A stretch of 64,000 nt of DNA, from NCBI GenBank assembly GCA_007119965.1, contig SKOR01000038.1, positions 34,523 through 98,522 of the forward strand, read 5' to 3'. Below the pieces are notes generated by a model. It saw only the letters and a program-made list of their open reading frames with translations, ran no database searches and was not told the origin of the DNA. This document shows, in pieces, positions 1 to 10,040 of this stretch (positions are counted from its first letter, which is position 1; each line of letters starts with the position of its first letter). The DNA is from Syntrophomonadaceae bacterium (GTDB taxonomy: Bacteria; Bacillota; Dethiobacteria; DTU022). Both the position numbers and the translations under genes were made by a program.

Positions 1-303
1 AATGCGGCCTGTGATTATATCACCCGTCCGCATGTTGAAGCGTCGGATCTGTGAAGCGGATATATATATATCATCTTCAGAAAAATAATATTTTTTCCGC
101 CGCAAAAACCCAAAGCCGTCCGACATGATCTCAAGCATCCCTGAGGCGCTGTGCTGTTCGCCATTTTCAGAAAACAGCCTGGTCAGCGTTTCCACCAACT
201 CTTGCTTGCGCATAGTAGACTGCCCTTTAATTTCATGCTCCTTAGCCAAACGGTGCAAGTCATTCAAAGTCATTGTTTTTAATTTTTCTGTATCCAAAAC
301 CAT
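1..303 (-). CDS. rho: Transcription termination factor Rho, N-terminal part (runs off the left edge)
   Basis: Manual reverse-strand translation from ATG at 303: MVLDTEKLKTMTLNDLHRLAKEHEIKGQSTMRKQELVETL...SGMLEIMSDGFGFLRRKKYYFSEDDIYISASQIRRFNMRTGDIITGRI; matches the Rho N-terminal and cold-shock-like RNA-binding domain. Not in the ORF track. Confidence 0.9.
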   Translation of the reverse strand, partial: MVLDTEKLKTMTLNDLHRLAKEHEIKGQSTMRKQELVETLTRLFSENGEQHSASGMLEIMSDGFGFLRRKKYYFSEDDIYISASQIRRFNMRTGDIITGRI

Positions 304-316
304 CCACCACCTTTTG

Positions 317-1318
317 TTAATTACCACCGGACCTGAATAGCAGGTAGGCTGCGGTAAAGTAGCCTGCCAGCACCAGTAATGTATCAAATCCTATACGGCC
401 AATCTTCTTTTCTGAACGGTAGACCATGCCAAAGATGATCGTTGTAGTGATCAGGATCACTATCAGCGCTGAAGCAAGGTGACTACCTGAAACGTTATAG
501 AGCAGCGGTTCCGGCAGATAAAACAGATCCGCCAGGAAAACAATAAACAGGTTCATAAAATTCGCCCCGAAAACATTGGCAACCGCCATATCAAGATAGC
601 CCATCCGCACGGCCGAAAAGGTTGTAACTGTTTCGGGAAGCGATGTGCTGACTGCCAAAAATATTGAACCGACAAATGTATGGCCCAAACCGGTTTCCAG
701 GGCAATCCGGTCGGATGCATCGGTCACCAGAACCCCTGCTGCAATTATTAACACGGCTGCCAGGGCAAAGTTCAGCAATGCGCGTCTCGTAGAAACAGTG
801 ACACCGGGAGTATGCATCTCTTCTGCGCCTCCCGGCCGGAAGAGATTTCTGCGTTCATAGCGATATAAAAGCCTGTTACCGTAAATGAAAACAACCGCTA
901 TGAGGAGGGTTTCCATGCCAACCCAACCAACAGGAACGTAGACAATACCGAGCATTGCAATGGAAGCAAGGCAAATAGTGGTTATGCTCAGGGAGGCTGT
1001 GATAATGTGTCCCTGGTTAAGGCGGGCGGTCATCGGCCCTTTGCCTGAAACAATATCTATCACGGCGAGCAGGGACAGGTTGAAAAGACAGCTGCCCAGG
1101 ACATTGCCCAGCGCCAGGTCAGGAGCATCTATAGATACTGCCCTTATTGTTGTTACCAGTTCCGGAAGTGACGTAGCCAGCGGCAGCATAAGCGCCCCAA
1201 TCCAGGCCGTGCCAATTCCAGTATTTTCTGCAACGACAGCCGCGTTTTTGGTCAGCTTGGTTCCCGCAAAAATTATGAGTACCGCACATAGAAGAAACTG
1301 TATCCATGGATTGACCAT
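317..1318 (-). CDS. Sodium/calcium exchanger (CaCA) family membrane protein
   Basis: 333 aa, two repeated halves with the GNVLGSCLFNL / ANVFGANFMNL and SLPE(L/T)VTT alpha-repeat motifs. Confidence 0.85.
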   Translation of the reverse strand: MVNPWIQFLLCAVLIIFAGTKLTKNAAVVAENTGIGTAWIGALMLPLATSLPELVTTIRAVSIDAPDLALGNVLGSCLFNLSLLAVIDIVSGKGPMTARLNQGHIITASLSITTICLASIAMLGIVYVPVGWVGMETLLIAVVFIYGNRLLYRYERRNLFRPGGAEEMHTPGVTVSTRRALLNFALAAVLIIAAGVLVTDASDRIALETGLGHTFVGSIFLAVSTSLPETVTTFSAVRMGYLDMAVANVFGANFMNLFIVFLADLFYLPEPLLYNVSGSHLASALIVILITTTIIFGMVYRSEKKIGRIGFDTLLVLAGYFTAAYLLFRSGGN

Positions 1319-1583
1319 TTTGCTCCCGGGGTATGAAACTATTTAGTATTGAAGCAGATTTATAATATTGCGTTAATCGGCAATGTCAACCTTGATTTCC
1401 TTTATGAAGGGGGATAGATAAATTATAAAACCAACACGATAAAACTTCAGGATATTAAGCTGCATAAAGGATTAACCGGTATATTAATATCTTTCGGTAT
1501 CTTATATTCGCTACAGATAACAATATTCCTGCTAACCGGGTTTAATATTCCCGACTTCCCGGCCGAAAGTCTAATTTCTTCGC

Positions 1584-2210
1584 TCAACGAAAGTCACGGT
1601 TTATAATAAAGGGGTTGCTCCCGGCCTCCGCGCCTATTGTGGTTGCCGGCCCGTGCCCCGGATAAACCACTGTCGCGGGGTCTAAAACCAGAAGTTTCCG
1701 ATTAATGCTTTCCATGAGGTCATTGTATGAACCTCCGGGCAAATCAGTCCTCCCGACCGATCCGGCAAAAAGGGTGTCTCCGCAAAATACTGCAGAATCG
1801 GTCATGAGACATATTCCGCCTTTCGTATGGCCGGGCGTTTCAATAACTCCCAGGGTACAGCTCCCAAAGTTAACCCGATCGCCTTCCCCGATAAACTTGT
1901 CCGGGTGAGGCTGTTTGCGCAGAACCAGTTTCAAACCAAAACCGGGGTTTTTATAAAGTTCTAAATCTTTTGCATTAAGCAAAACCGGGGCTCCAAATTC
2001 TTCTCGAAGCTTTCCATTTGCACCTATATGATCAATGTGTCCATGGGTATTAATGATACAGTTTATCCTTAATTGTAGAGTTTTAATAGTATCGGCAATT
2101 TTTTTGCCTTCTGCGCCAGGATCAATTACGACAGCTTCATTCGTCTCGGGACAGGAAACAAGGTAACTATTTGTGGCAAACATACTTACCGTGATTGCCT
2201 TAACTCTCAC
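1584..2210 (-). CDS. MBL-fold metallo-hydrolase (GloB/YcbL-like)
   Basis: 208 aa; NTHGHIDHIGAN metal motif, ETPGHTKGGICL, FCGDTLFAGSVGRTDLPGG. Confidence 0.85.
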   Translation of the reverse strand: MRVKAITVSMFATNSYLVSCPETNEAVVIDPGAEGKKIADTIKTLQLRINCIINTHGHIDHIGANGKLREEFGAPVLLNAKDLELYKNPGFGLKLVLRKQPHPDKFIGEGDRVNFGSCTLGVIETPGHTKGGICLMTDSAVFCGDTLFAGSVGRTDLPGGSYNDLMESINRKLLVLDPATVVYPGHGPATTIGAEAGSNPFIINRDFR

Positions 2211-2257
2211 GAGGCACTTCCTTTCACTTAAACCGACCGCTGGGATTTATTCAGGTA

Positions 2258-3193
2258 TTATCGGCCTTTTGCGGCGCTCTCCCAGTCGATGGTTTTGCAA
2301 ATTGCAGGCAGCAGGTCTGTTAAATCTGTTAGGCCTGGTTCAAGGTAACTGCGCAGCACCCTGTTTCCCACCAGCAGGGCCGGGACCTGATTATAGGTGT
2401 GGCCCCTTCCGGAAACATCCTCCAGGTTGCCGTGGTCACTGGAGACCAGGAGCATTGTTTGATCAGGATCGATCAAGTCGGCAAGGGTGCCGATAAAACG
2501 ATCCAGGATGGCAATCACACGGGCAGCTTCAACCCGGTCAGCCATATGCCCGGCAAGATCACTGAGAAAGTATTCGAAAAGACAGAAATCATAGTTTTTG
2601 CTAATTGCAACCAGACGACCGGCTCCTTCTTCAGGAGTGATTAACGGCAGGTTAAAGCCCATCCGCCGTAAAATATCATTTGTGATATCCATATACAGGG
2701 CCCGTCCCTCTTTTAAGTCACTCAGGCCATAAAAGGGCAGGCCTCCGTAATAGGTAACCAGGGTTGAACAGGAATAGCGGTTACCGGGCAGGCCCCTGTT
2801 CAGCATTTGGAAAAACATTGGCCTGTAGGCATTGGCAAAGATTACTTTTCTACCCTTCTTTTTCAATTGGCGAAAGATGCCTTTGGCGGACAGCAGCCTT
2901 CTCAGCCTGATTTCCGGGTAACCGTTTAAATGGCAGCCTAAAATGGCAGGCGCATTTACACCGGTAAAAATAGAAGCCTGGCCGGTTGCGCTTTGCGGGA
3001 GGCCCGGAACACCAAGGGCGGCATCCAGCCCTACCAGGGATGCCTTGCAGCCGGCATGACCGGCTGACGCGCAGGTCAACCGCTTGCCATCAAGGATCTT
3101 TGTTAATCCGGGCGTCTCGTTTACATAAAAGGGGTTGTCCTGCTGTTCTTTTCCCAGACCAACCCCGTCAACAAAAACAAAGAGCAGGCGCAA
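2258..3193 (-). CDS. Alkaline phosphatase-like metalloenzyme superfamily protein
   Basis: FVDGVGLG N-terminus, TGQASIFTG, SSDHGNLED motifs. Confidence 0.7.
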   Translation of the reverse strand: MRLLFVFVDGVGLGKEQQDNPFYVNETPGLTKILDGKRLTCASAGHAGCKASLVGLDAALGVPGLPQSATGQASIFTGVNAPAILGCHLNGYPEIRLRRLLSAKGIFRQLKKKGRKVIFANAYRPMFFQMLNRGLPGNRYSCSTLVTYYGGLPFYGLSDLKEGRALYMDITNDILRRMGFNLPLITPEEGAGRLVAISKNYDFCLFEYFLSDLAGHMADRVEAARVIAILDRFIGTLADLIDPDQTMLLVSSDHGNLEDVSGRGHTYNQVPALLVGNRVLRSYLEPGLTDLTDLLPAICKTIDWESAAKGR

Positions 3194-3208
3194 TGCTAAG
3201 CCTCCGTT

Positions 3209-4450
3209 TTATTGATCCGAGTCTTCTTCAGTCTCCCCATTTTCCGGGGCTTCAAATTCAGGCTCACCGGGTTCGGGTTCCCAATCATCAGGCTCTATAT
3301 CTTCCTGCCATTCCCATTCTTCCGGCCGCTCATCAAGGGTAACCTCAACGCTCATCCTCTCACCGTCACGGTAAAAGGCAACTATAAGAGTATCGCCCGG
3401 ATGGTAGTCCAGCAAGCGATCGAAGAGCTGGGCCAGGTAATTAATATCGCGGTCATCCATCGCAACAATTACGTCTCCGGCCTGCAGCCCGGCTTCATCG
3501 GCAGCGCTGTCAGGGACAACTTCAATAATCAGGACGCCCTGATCAGGAGCTTCATCACTATACAACGGCCAATCATCAATTATCACACCAAGGTGCGGCC
3601 TGATTACCCGGCCGTGCTCCATTAAATCATCCATTACCCTGCGTACGGTATTGCTGGGAATAGAAAGGCCAATTCCCTCGACGCCCATCAGCGATATCTT
3701 GGCCGTGTTAATACCGATAATTTCACCGTCCAGGTTTACAAGCGGGCCGCCGCTGTTTCCGGGGTTAACCAGGGCATCGGTCTGCACAAATGAATATGCA
3801 TAATTGCCTCCGGGAAGCCTGACCTGACGATCTACAGCGCTGACAATTCCTGCGGTAACCGTCTGTTGAAAATAACCGAGCGGGTTGCCGATTGCAGCCA
3901 CTGTTTCCCCGACCCTCAAACTGCCTGAATCGCCAAGCGCCATGGCAGTCAGCCCGGTCTCATCTATCTTAAGCAGGGCCAGATCGGTTAAAACATCCTC
4001 GCCTACAAGCTCGGCTTCATAGCGTCCCCTGTCCGGCAGCAGAATCGAAATGTTGTCTGCATTTTCAATGACATGGTGATTTGTAATTATATAGCCGTCA
4101 GTTGAAATCAGCACTCCTGAACCCGATTCGGCAGGCTCGAGACGTTCTTCACCAAAGCGGTCCACATAAACCTGCCTGCTTACACCGACAACTGCAGGCA
4201 TAACTTCTTCCGCAACATCGATCAAGCAGGGTCCTGCAGCAGGTTGCTCTCCGGGTGCAACCGCTACCGGCTCATCATCCGCGGCTTCCAATGGAAGCTC
4301 ATCTATATCAGGGGCCAGGATAAAAACAAACAACCCGTAAACCAGGGCAGCTCCTAGAAGAATGCCAAGGACCCCAAATGAAAGGTAGCCGATAAAAGAC
4401 CAGAACCCACCGCGATTCGAACTTGTATAGTGGCCATGATGTTGTTTCAT
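3209..4450 (-). CDS. HtrA/DegP-like trypsin-like serine protease with PDZ domain
   Basis: N-terminal TM, GYIITNHHVI, TDLALLKI, VNPGNSGGPLVN, C-terminal PDZ; acidic C-terminal tail. Confidence 0.9.
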   Translation of the reverse strand: MKQHHGHYTSSNRGGFWSFIGYLSFGVLGILLGAALVYGLFVFILAPDIDELPLEAADDEPVAVAPGEQPAAGPCLIDVAEEVMPAVVGVSRQVYVDRFGEERLEPAESGSGVLISTDGYIITNHHVIENADNISILLPDRGRYEAELVGEDVLTDLALLKIDETGLTAMALGDSGSLRVGETVAAIGNPLGYFQQTVTAGIVSAVDRQVRLPGGNYAYSFVQTDALVNPGNSGGPLVNLDGEIIGINTAKISLMGVEGIGLSIPSNTVRRVMDDLMEHGRVIRPHLGVIIDDWPLYSDEAPDQGVLIIEVVPDSAADEAGLQAGDVIVAMDDRDINYLAQLFDRLLDYHPGDTLIVAFYRDGERMSVEVTLDERPEEWEWQEDIEPDDWEPEPGEPEFEAPENGETEEDSDQ

Positions 4451-4540
4451 TGAGAAATACCTCCTCTCCTGTATAGTTTATCTCATATACCTCGCACCGT
4501 AAAGATACTGCCTGTCGGCAGGCTTTACAGGTATATTACG

Positions 4541-5830
4541 TCAGTCAACTTTGCCTGATTGCCGGTCGTAGCTTTCATCAGCTGTGCGATAGATGGAGGC
4601 TCCCAGGCCTGTCAACTTACCTTCAAAGTTATCATAGCCCCGGTCTACATGATCCACAGCACTGATCTGGCTTTCGCCGTCAGCAGTTAGCGCGGCAATT
4701 ATCAGCGCTGCGCCCGACCTTAAATCAGGCGCCGCGACAGGAGCTCCGGTCAGGGGCATACCACCCTCAATCAGGGCGGTTCGCCCTTCAACTTTGATCC
4801 GGGCCCCCATTCTCTTCAATTCATTGACATGATTATAGCGGCCGTCAAAAACATTTTCTGTTATTACACTGAGGCCTTCGGCTGCTGTAAGCAGTACCAT
4901 GCCCGGCGGCTGAAGATCCGTCGGAAAGCCCGGATAGGGAAACGTTTTTAAATCTGACGACACCAGCGGGGCCGTTCCATCGACAGTAATTTTTTCAGGG
5001 TCAACCTCAACTTTAGCTCCTATTTCCCTGATTTTTGCAGTTATCGCCTCAAGGTGCTTCGGAATAACATCCTCCACGGTTACACGGCCCCTTGTGGCTG
5101 CTGCAGCCATCATAAATGTTCCGGCTTCAATCCGATCAGGAATTACAGTGTGCACAGCACCTTTGAACTTTTTAACCCCATCTATTCTTATGACATCAGT
5201 CCCTGCTCCCCTGACTGATGCTCCCATCGCGTTCAGAAAGTTAGACAGGTCGACAATTTCAGGTTCCTTGGCCACATTTTCCAGGATTGTCCTGCCTTCT
5301 GCGGCAGCGGCAGCCAGCATCAGGTTTATGGTTGCCCCTATGCTGACGACATCCAGGTACACGCGGGCACCGGTTAATTTTTGGGCAGTAAGTTTGATCA
5401 TGCCGTGTTCAATGTTAATGTCCGCCCCCAGGGCCGTAAAACCCTTTAAATGCTGATCTATCGGCCTTGGTCCGAGATCACAACCTCCCGGGATAGGCAC
5501 CTCCGCCCTGCCAAAACGAGCCAGGAGACTGCCCATAAAGTAGTAAGAGGCTCGCATTTTTTTAACAAGCTCGTAAGAAGGGGCAATTTTAGAAATGCTG
5601 CCCGGGGTGAGCTCCAGGGAATCCCTTCCACGCCTGCGGATGGAAACCCCGAGATTTTCCAGTATTTCAATCATTGTCCGAACGTCTGTAATATCAGGCA
5701 AATTCTCAAGGCAAACGGTTTCTGAAGTCATAACTGACGCCGGCAGCAGTGCTACCGCAGAGTTTTTTGAACCGCTTATTTTTACGCTGCCTGACAGGGC
5801 TGTTTTGCCCTTTACAATAAATTTTTCCAT
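4541..5830 (-). CDS. murA: UDP-N-acetylglucosamine 1-carboxyvinyltransferase
   Basis: 429 aa; MEKFIVKGKTALSGSVKISGSKNSAVALLPA, GGCDLGPRPIDQHLKGF, FPTDLQPP. Confidence 0.93.
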   Translation of the reverse strand: MEKFIVKGKTALSGSVKISGSKNSAVALLPASVMTSETVCLENLPDITDVRTMIEILENLGVSIRRRGRDSLELTPGSISKIAPSYELVKKMRASYYFMGSLLARFGRAEVPIPGGCDLGPRPIDQHLKGFTALGADINIEHGMIKLTAQKLTGARVYLDVVSIGATINLMLAAAAAEGRTILENVAKEPEIVDLSNFLNAMGASVRGAGTDVIRIDGVKKFKGAVHTVIPDRIEAGTFMMAAAATRGRVTVEDVIPKHLEAITAKIREIGAKVEVDPEKITVDGTAPLVSSDLKTFPYPGFPTDLQPPGMVLLTAAEGLSVITENVFDGRYNHVNELKRMGARIKVEGRTALIEGGMPLTGAPVAAPDLRSGAALIIAALTADGESQISAVDHVDRGYDNFEGKLTGLGASIYRTADESYDRQSGKVD

Positions 5831-5893
5831 GATGACCTCCCGTAGGTGCTTAAGTCAGATACTTTCCGAATCCCGGCTACTTTCTAAAAATAA

Positions 5894-6781
5894 CTAGGGA
5901 AGCTGTTCCGGTATAATAGTATCCTGTTCGATATTGCCTGTAAAAGCATTGATATAATGCCGGTCATTTCCGTCGAGCTCAATTCGCCAAACCGGAGGGA
6001 TCTCCCATTTTTCAGCATCATACTCTCCGCTGAAATAACCCAGCTTTATCGCCTCGATATCTCTCGGCACAGGACTAGGCCCCAGCCTGTCGACAAGGTT
6101 CTGCAAAGCCTCGGCGGCCGAAATCACTTTCATTTCTCTCAGGGGCAGCCTGTCAACCGGGTTCAGCCAGTATATCTCAATTATATTAACTTCGCCCGCT
6201 TCAAGAATTACTTTCAGCTGGCCCGCATAAATCGGCATTTCCTGATATACCTGGTAATAATTAAAGTTGATAAAACCGGCATCGCTCTTTTCCATATAAT
6301 CGAAAACGGCTCCTTCAGGCATTAGCTTCTCTTCCTCAATAAAATTATCGACCAGCTCGGTTAACCTGTGCGCCTCGATGCCGGCTGCATCTTCGACAAG
6401 CCTTACGCCCGGTTCATAGATCACCCGGATCAGGCCGCTTGAATAGACGACGGCTGTCTCATTGTCTGCCCTGTAAGCAGTTGCATTATCAGATTCAACG
6501 ACATGAGCCCCTTTTTTGATAAATTCCTGCAGGACTTCGCCCTGAAAGCTCCGGGCTGGCTCTACGGTCAGAAAATCGCTGACATGAACAGACCGGCTGA
6601 GGGTTGTTTGGAGAAAATAGTTGTTTTCGCTGAGCATAACCTCTGTGGCCTGCAAATCCTCAGCAGTTACGGCAACCCTGGTCATACGGCCGAAATCAGG
6701 CCAAAAAAGATGGTAGCCGAGAAAGAGGTTTAAACCGGCAAAAGCAATTATTAGAATCGACTTGGCGCGGCCAAGGTTCAC
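5894..6781 (-). CDS. yycI: YycI-like two-component system regulatory protein
   Basis: Single N-terminal TM, tandem PepSY/YycI-like fold, position downstream of walRK-yycH. Confidence 0.7.
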   Translation of the reverse strand: MNLGRAKSILIIAFAGLNLFLGYHLFWPDFGRMTRVAVTAEDLQATEVMLSENNYFLQTTLSRSVHVSDFLTVEPARSFQGEVLQEFIKKGAHVVESDNATAYRADNETAVVYSSGLIRVIYEPGVRLVEDAAGIEAHRLTELVDNFIEEEKLMPEGAVFDYMEKSDAGFINFNYYQVYQEMPIYAGQLKVILEAGEVNIIEIYWLNPVDRLPLREMKVISAAEALQNLVDRLGPSPVPRDIEAIKLGYFSGEYDAEKWEIPPVWRIELDGNDRHYINAFTGNIEQDTIIPEQLP

Positions 6782-8124
6782 AAAAGATCCTCCCCCCTGA
6801 TAGGCTCAAGCTGATATGCATCTAAAATATAAGCCTTTCCGTTAATCTTTATCCGCCATACCGGCTGTCCCCTGTAACCATTAGATAAGTCACGGACTGC
6901 ATAGCCCAGGCACAATTCCTCGAGTCGCATGATATTTCCACTTTCGGGCGCCTGCTCATTCAATAAGTAGACCGCTGCATCAAGTGCATCGTTCCATGCT
7001 GCAACAGGTTTTTGTTCCCTGTCTTCCGGAGTAAAATCGCCGGGGACAAATATGGAACGGTTGTAATGAATTAACCCGTTATCGTTAAACAACGCCCTCG
7101 TCGGTTGACGGGTAAAGATTGGGAAACCGTTGTAATACATATTCCATTTCGCGTTGTAATATACTGCCCTGCCCCACCCCGACAGGTTAAGCTCTTCCAG
7201 GCGAAGGCTTTCCGGCCACCCTCCATGGTAGCTGATTAGACTGCTGCTGTTAAACAGGGCGTCCGGGTATGCTGCAGTAACCTGCCCTTCTTCCTTCTGG
7301 GGTGAAGAATATTCCAGGCCGGTGCTGGTTAAACGCAGCCCTTTGTCACCATCAGTATAGATTAAACCCCCATCTTTCTCTTCGATGATCCGGGCCATGT
7401 TATAATCCACAAAAAATGTTTTCAGGATTAAACTCCGGTCGATATCTTCAGCTCTCAGGTTCAGCTCATCCATGTAAACAGGTTCCAGTGGCACATAGAT
7501 GTTTCCACTTATTTCTAACCCGGATTTGAGTTGCTGATCCTGCTGTTCTGCTGATAGTACAGTATACAGCGTTTTGCCTGCCAAAGAAACTTCCTCCAGC
7601 ATTTCACTGAAAACCGCTGCTCTTGCTGAAGACAGCTGCAGGTAAATTTCATTGTTACTGCCGGCCTCAGCCAGCGCCAGCCATTTTTGGCTCTCGTTCG
7701 AATAAACTTCAATCATGCTAACTTCGGTATACGCGGCATCAGGAAGCCAGGGCAGCTCTTCGCCGACAGGAAGTACCGGATCCAGGTAAAAGGCCAAAAC
7801 CTTTACAGAATCCTCAGGCAGCGCTTCTTCTTCCATAGCTGCATCAAATCTAATCTGCTGCAGGATTAACGATAAAGTATCCCACAGGCTATCGTATTTT
7901 GCTTCCCCTTTTTTAAAAATGTACGACCCTTCTTCAGCGCGCAGCACAATATGGCCCGGTGTCAGGACATTTTCCAGGGAACGTGGCTCCTCAACCAGGA
8001 TTCTTTCATAAATATCTTCTTCAACCAGCTGGGCCGGTTTTTCCCCGTACCATAACTGGTAGGTTAAAAGCAGGCTCAGGCCTACCAGAAAAAAAAGCAG
8101 TGCACTTTTAACTTTTTCCATCAT
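6778..8124 (-). CDS. yycH: YycH-like two-component system regulatory protein
   Basis: 448 aa, N-terminal TM, adjacent to walK; 4 nt overlap with yycI. Confidence 0.75.
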   Translation of the reverse strand: MMEKVKSALLFFLVGLSLLLTYQLWYGEKPAQLVEEDIYERILVEEPRSLENVLTPGHIVLRAEEGSYIFKKGEAKYDSLWDTLSLILQQIRFDAAMEEEALPEDSVKVLAFYLDPVLPVGEELPWLPDAAYTEVSMIEVYSNESQKWLALAEAGSNNEIYLQLSSARAAVFSEMLEEVSLAGKTLYTVLSAEQQDQQLKSGLEISGNIYVPLEPVYMDELNLRAEDIDRSLILKTFFVDYNMARIIEEKDGGLIYTDGDKGLRLTSTGLEYSSPQKEEGQVTAAYPDALFNSSSLISYHGGWPESLRLEELNLSGWGRAVYYNAKWNMYYNGFPIFTRQPTRALFNDNGLIHYNRSIFVPGDFTPEDREQKPVAAWNDALDAAVYLLNEQAPESGNIMRLEELCLGYAVRDLSNGYRGQPVWRIKINGKAYILDAYQLEPIRGEDLL

Positions 8125-10040
8125 GTTGACCTACCTTCTTCGCTGACAGGTCCGGGCAGGGTAAAGAAAACTTTTGTCCCTGACCCTGGCTTACTCTCTA
8201 TCCATATTATACCACCATGGGCCTCGACCACTTTACGGGCTATCGAGAGGCCAAGCCCGGTTCCGCCAAAATCGCGGCTGCGTGTTTTTTCTACCCTGTA
8301 AAACCGTTCAAAAACCCTTGGCAGTTCACTTTCAGGAATTCCGCTACCTGTGTCTTCGATTAAAACCTTCGCCTGCTTGTCCTCCACTTCAGCCCTGATA
8401 ATGATTTCACCGTCTGGAGGAGTATACTTAACCGCATTGTTTAAAAGGTTCGAAAAAACACGCATTATTTTATCCCGATCAGCGTAAACTGTTGTGCAGG
8501 CGGGGTCAATTATTACCCTGATTCCTGGAAACTGCACTTTTAGTTTTTGCCTGAGCTGCCCGACAGCCTCACTGACAAGCTCCTGCAGATCCACTTCACT
8601 CCTCTGCCAGTATGCCTGGCTCGAATCCATCTGGGATAATACGAGCAGGTCTTTAACCATTGTAACCATTCGATCTGTTTCCACGGTCAGGACATTAAGA
8701 AAACGGCTGCGGGTTTCCGGCTCCTCGGCAGCACCGTCCAGCAGTGTTTCTATATAGCTTTTAACTGTGGCCAGGGGCGTCCTGAGTTCGTGGGAAACAT
8801 CTGCCACAAACTCTTCCTGGCGCCTGGTCAGCTCTCTCTCCCGGGTTATATCATGCAGGACAATTAATGTTCCGTCAAGTTTACCCCTGTCAACTTTGAA
8901 CGGGGCAATTTTCACCTCAATCGTTACCTCTGGGGATAGGCTTGAGATTTCAGCGGTCAGCGGTTTTTGGCGCCGGATAAACCGGCGCATTTCATCTGCG
9001 CCAATCAGGTTTCGCAGCAGGCTAAAACCGGAACGGTTCAAATCGGGCACTTTTAAACGAAGTTTATTAATCAGGCGCTTTGCCGACGGGTTAACCTGGA
9101 TAAGGCTTCCTTTGCCATCCAGAGCAACTATCCCGTCGCTCATATTGTTAATGATCGCCTCGACCTTGCTTTTTTCGGAAGACATCTCATTGATCGTATA
9201 GCTCAACTGATCGGCCAGATAGTTAAATGTTTCGCCCAGCCGCCCTATTTCATCAGCAGTCTGGACTTTGATTTTGCGTGAAAAGTCTCCGCGGGCCATA
9301 TAATATGCCTGGTCAGTCACATCACTGATCGGTGTTGTTATTGTTTTGGTCAGAACAATCCCCAGCAAGAAACTAACGGCAAGGGCGATCCCCACCCCGG
9401 AGAGCAAGATTGTTTTTACTTCATTCAGCGTGTCATCAACAGACTGGAGGGAGCCGCTCAAGTAAATGACCCCGATCGTGCTCTGCTCATTTACGATAGG
9501 GAAGGCAAGGTAATAGCGCCTCTCCTGGCTGACAGTATCGAAACGAACCTCATCGCTTAAATTGCCGGCTAAGGCCCGGGTTATCTCATCGCGAATCAGG
9601 CGCCGTCCAATCAGCGCCTGGCTGCCTGATGCACCGATCACATTGGCATAATTGTCCAGTATGATAATTTCCATTTCATGCAGATCCCTGAAGTCGCGGG
9701 CCAGACTTACTGTATCTTCCACCCAGAGCTGCCCCTCGCCGATTCCCGGCTGCATAAAAACAGAAAGAAGCCTGGCCTGGTTCTCCAGACTGTCTTTATA
9801 GTTACGAAGATAGTATTGCTCCAGTGATTGAACAAGGTATACGCTGATTAACTGCAGTGAAAAGAGGATTAGCATGATATAGATAAATATAATTTTCCAC
9901 TGGAGGCTGTTAAATAGTTTACCTCCGCCTAAAGAAATAGCCGACACCCCTTTTTGTATGTATGTAATCAGGTTTGGCCGGATTCTGCTCCAGCTTTTCC
10001 CGCAGGCGGCGGACTGTGACATCCACCGTCCGATCATCAC
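8121..10040 (-). CDS. walK: Sensor histidine kinase WalK (extracytoplasmic sensor, HAMP, PAS, HisKA, HATPase); true start probably 3' of 10040
   Basis: DVSHELRTPLATVKSYIETL H-box, NLLNNAVKYTPP, GTGLGLSIARKVVEAHGG; follows walR. Confidence 0.9.
   Translation of the reverse strand: MMIGRWMSQSAACGKSWSRIRPNLITYIQKGVSAISLGGGKLFNSLQWKIIFIYIMLILFSLQLISVYLVQSLEQYYLRNYKDSLENQARLLSVFMQPGIGEGQLWVEDTVSLARDFRDLHEMEIIILDNYANVIGASGSQALIGRRLIRDEITRALAGNLSDEVRFDTVSQERRYYLAFPIVNEQSTIGVIYLSGSLQSVDDTLNEVKTILLSGVGIALAVSFLLGIVLTKTITTPISDVTDQAYYMARGDFSRKIKVQTADEIGRLGETFNYLADQLSYTINEMSSEKSKVEAIINNMSDGIVALDGKGSLIQVNPSAKRLINKLRLKVPDLNRSGFSLLRNLIGADEMRRFIRRQKPLTAEISSLSPEVTIEVKIAPFKVDRGKLDGTLIVLHDITRERELTRRQEEFVADVSHELRTPLATVKSYIETLLDGAAEEPETRSRFLNVLTVETDRMVTMVKDLLVLSQMDSSQAYWQRSEVDLQELVSEAVGQLRQKLKVQFPGIRVIIDPACTTVYADRDKIMRVFSNLLNNAVKYTPPDGEIIIRAEVEDKQAKVLIEDTGSGIPESELPRVFERFYRVEKTRSRDFGGTGLGLSIARKVVEAHGGIIWIESKPGSGTKVFFTLPGPVSEEGRST

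Noticed and set aside
960-1346. 128 aa plus-strand ORF
   Set aside because: Antisense to the CaCA exchanger, low-complexity composition; shadow ORF.
5094-5456. 120 aa plus-strand ORF
   Set aside because: Antisense to murA; no independent evidence.
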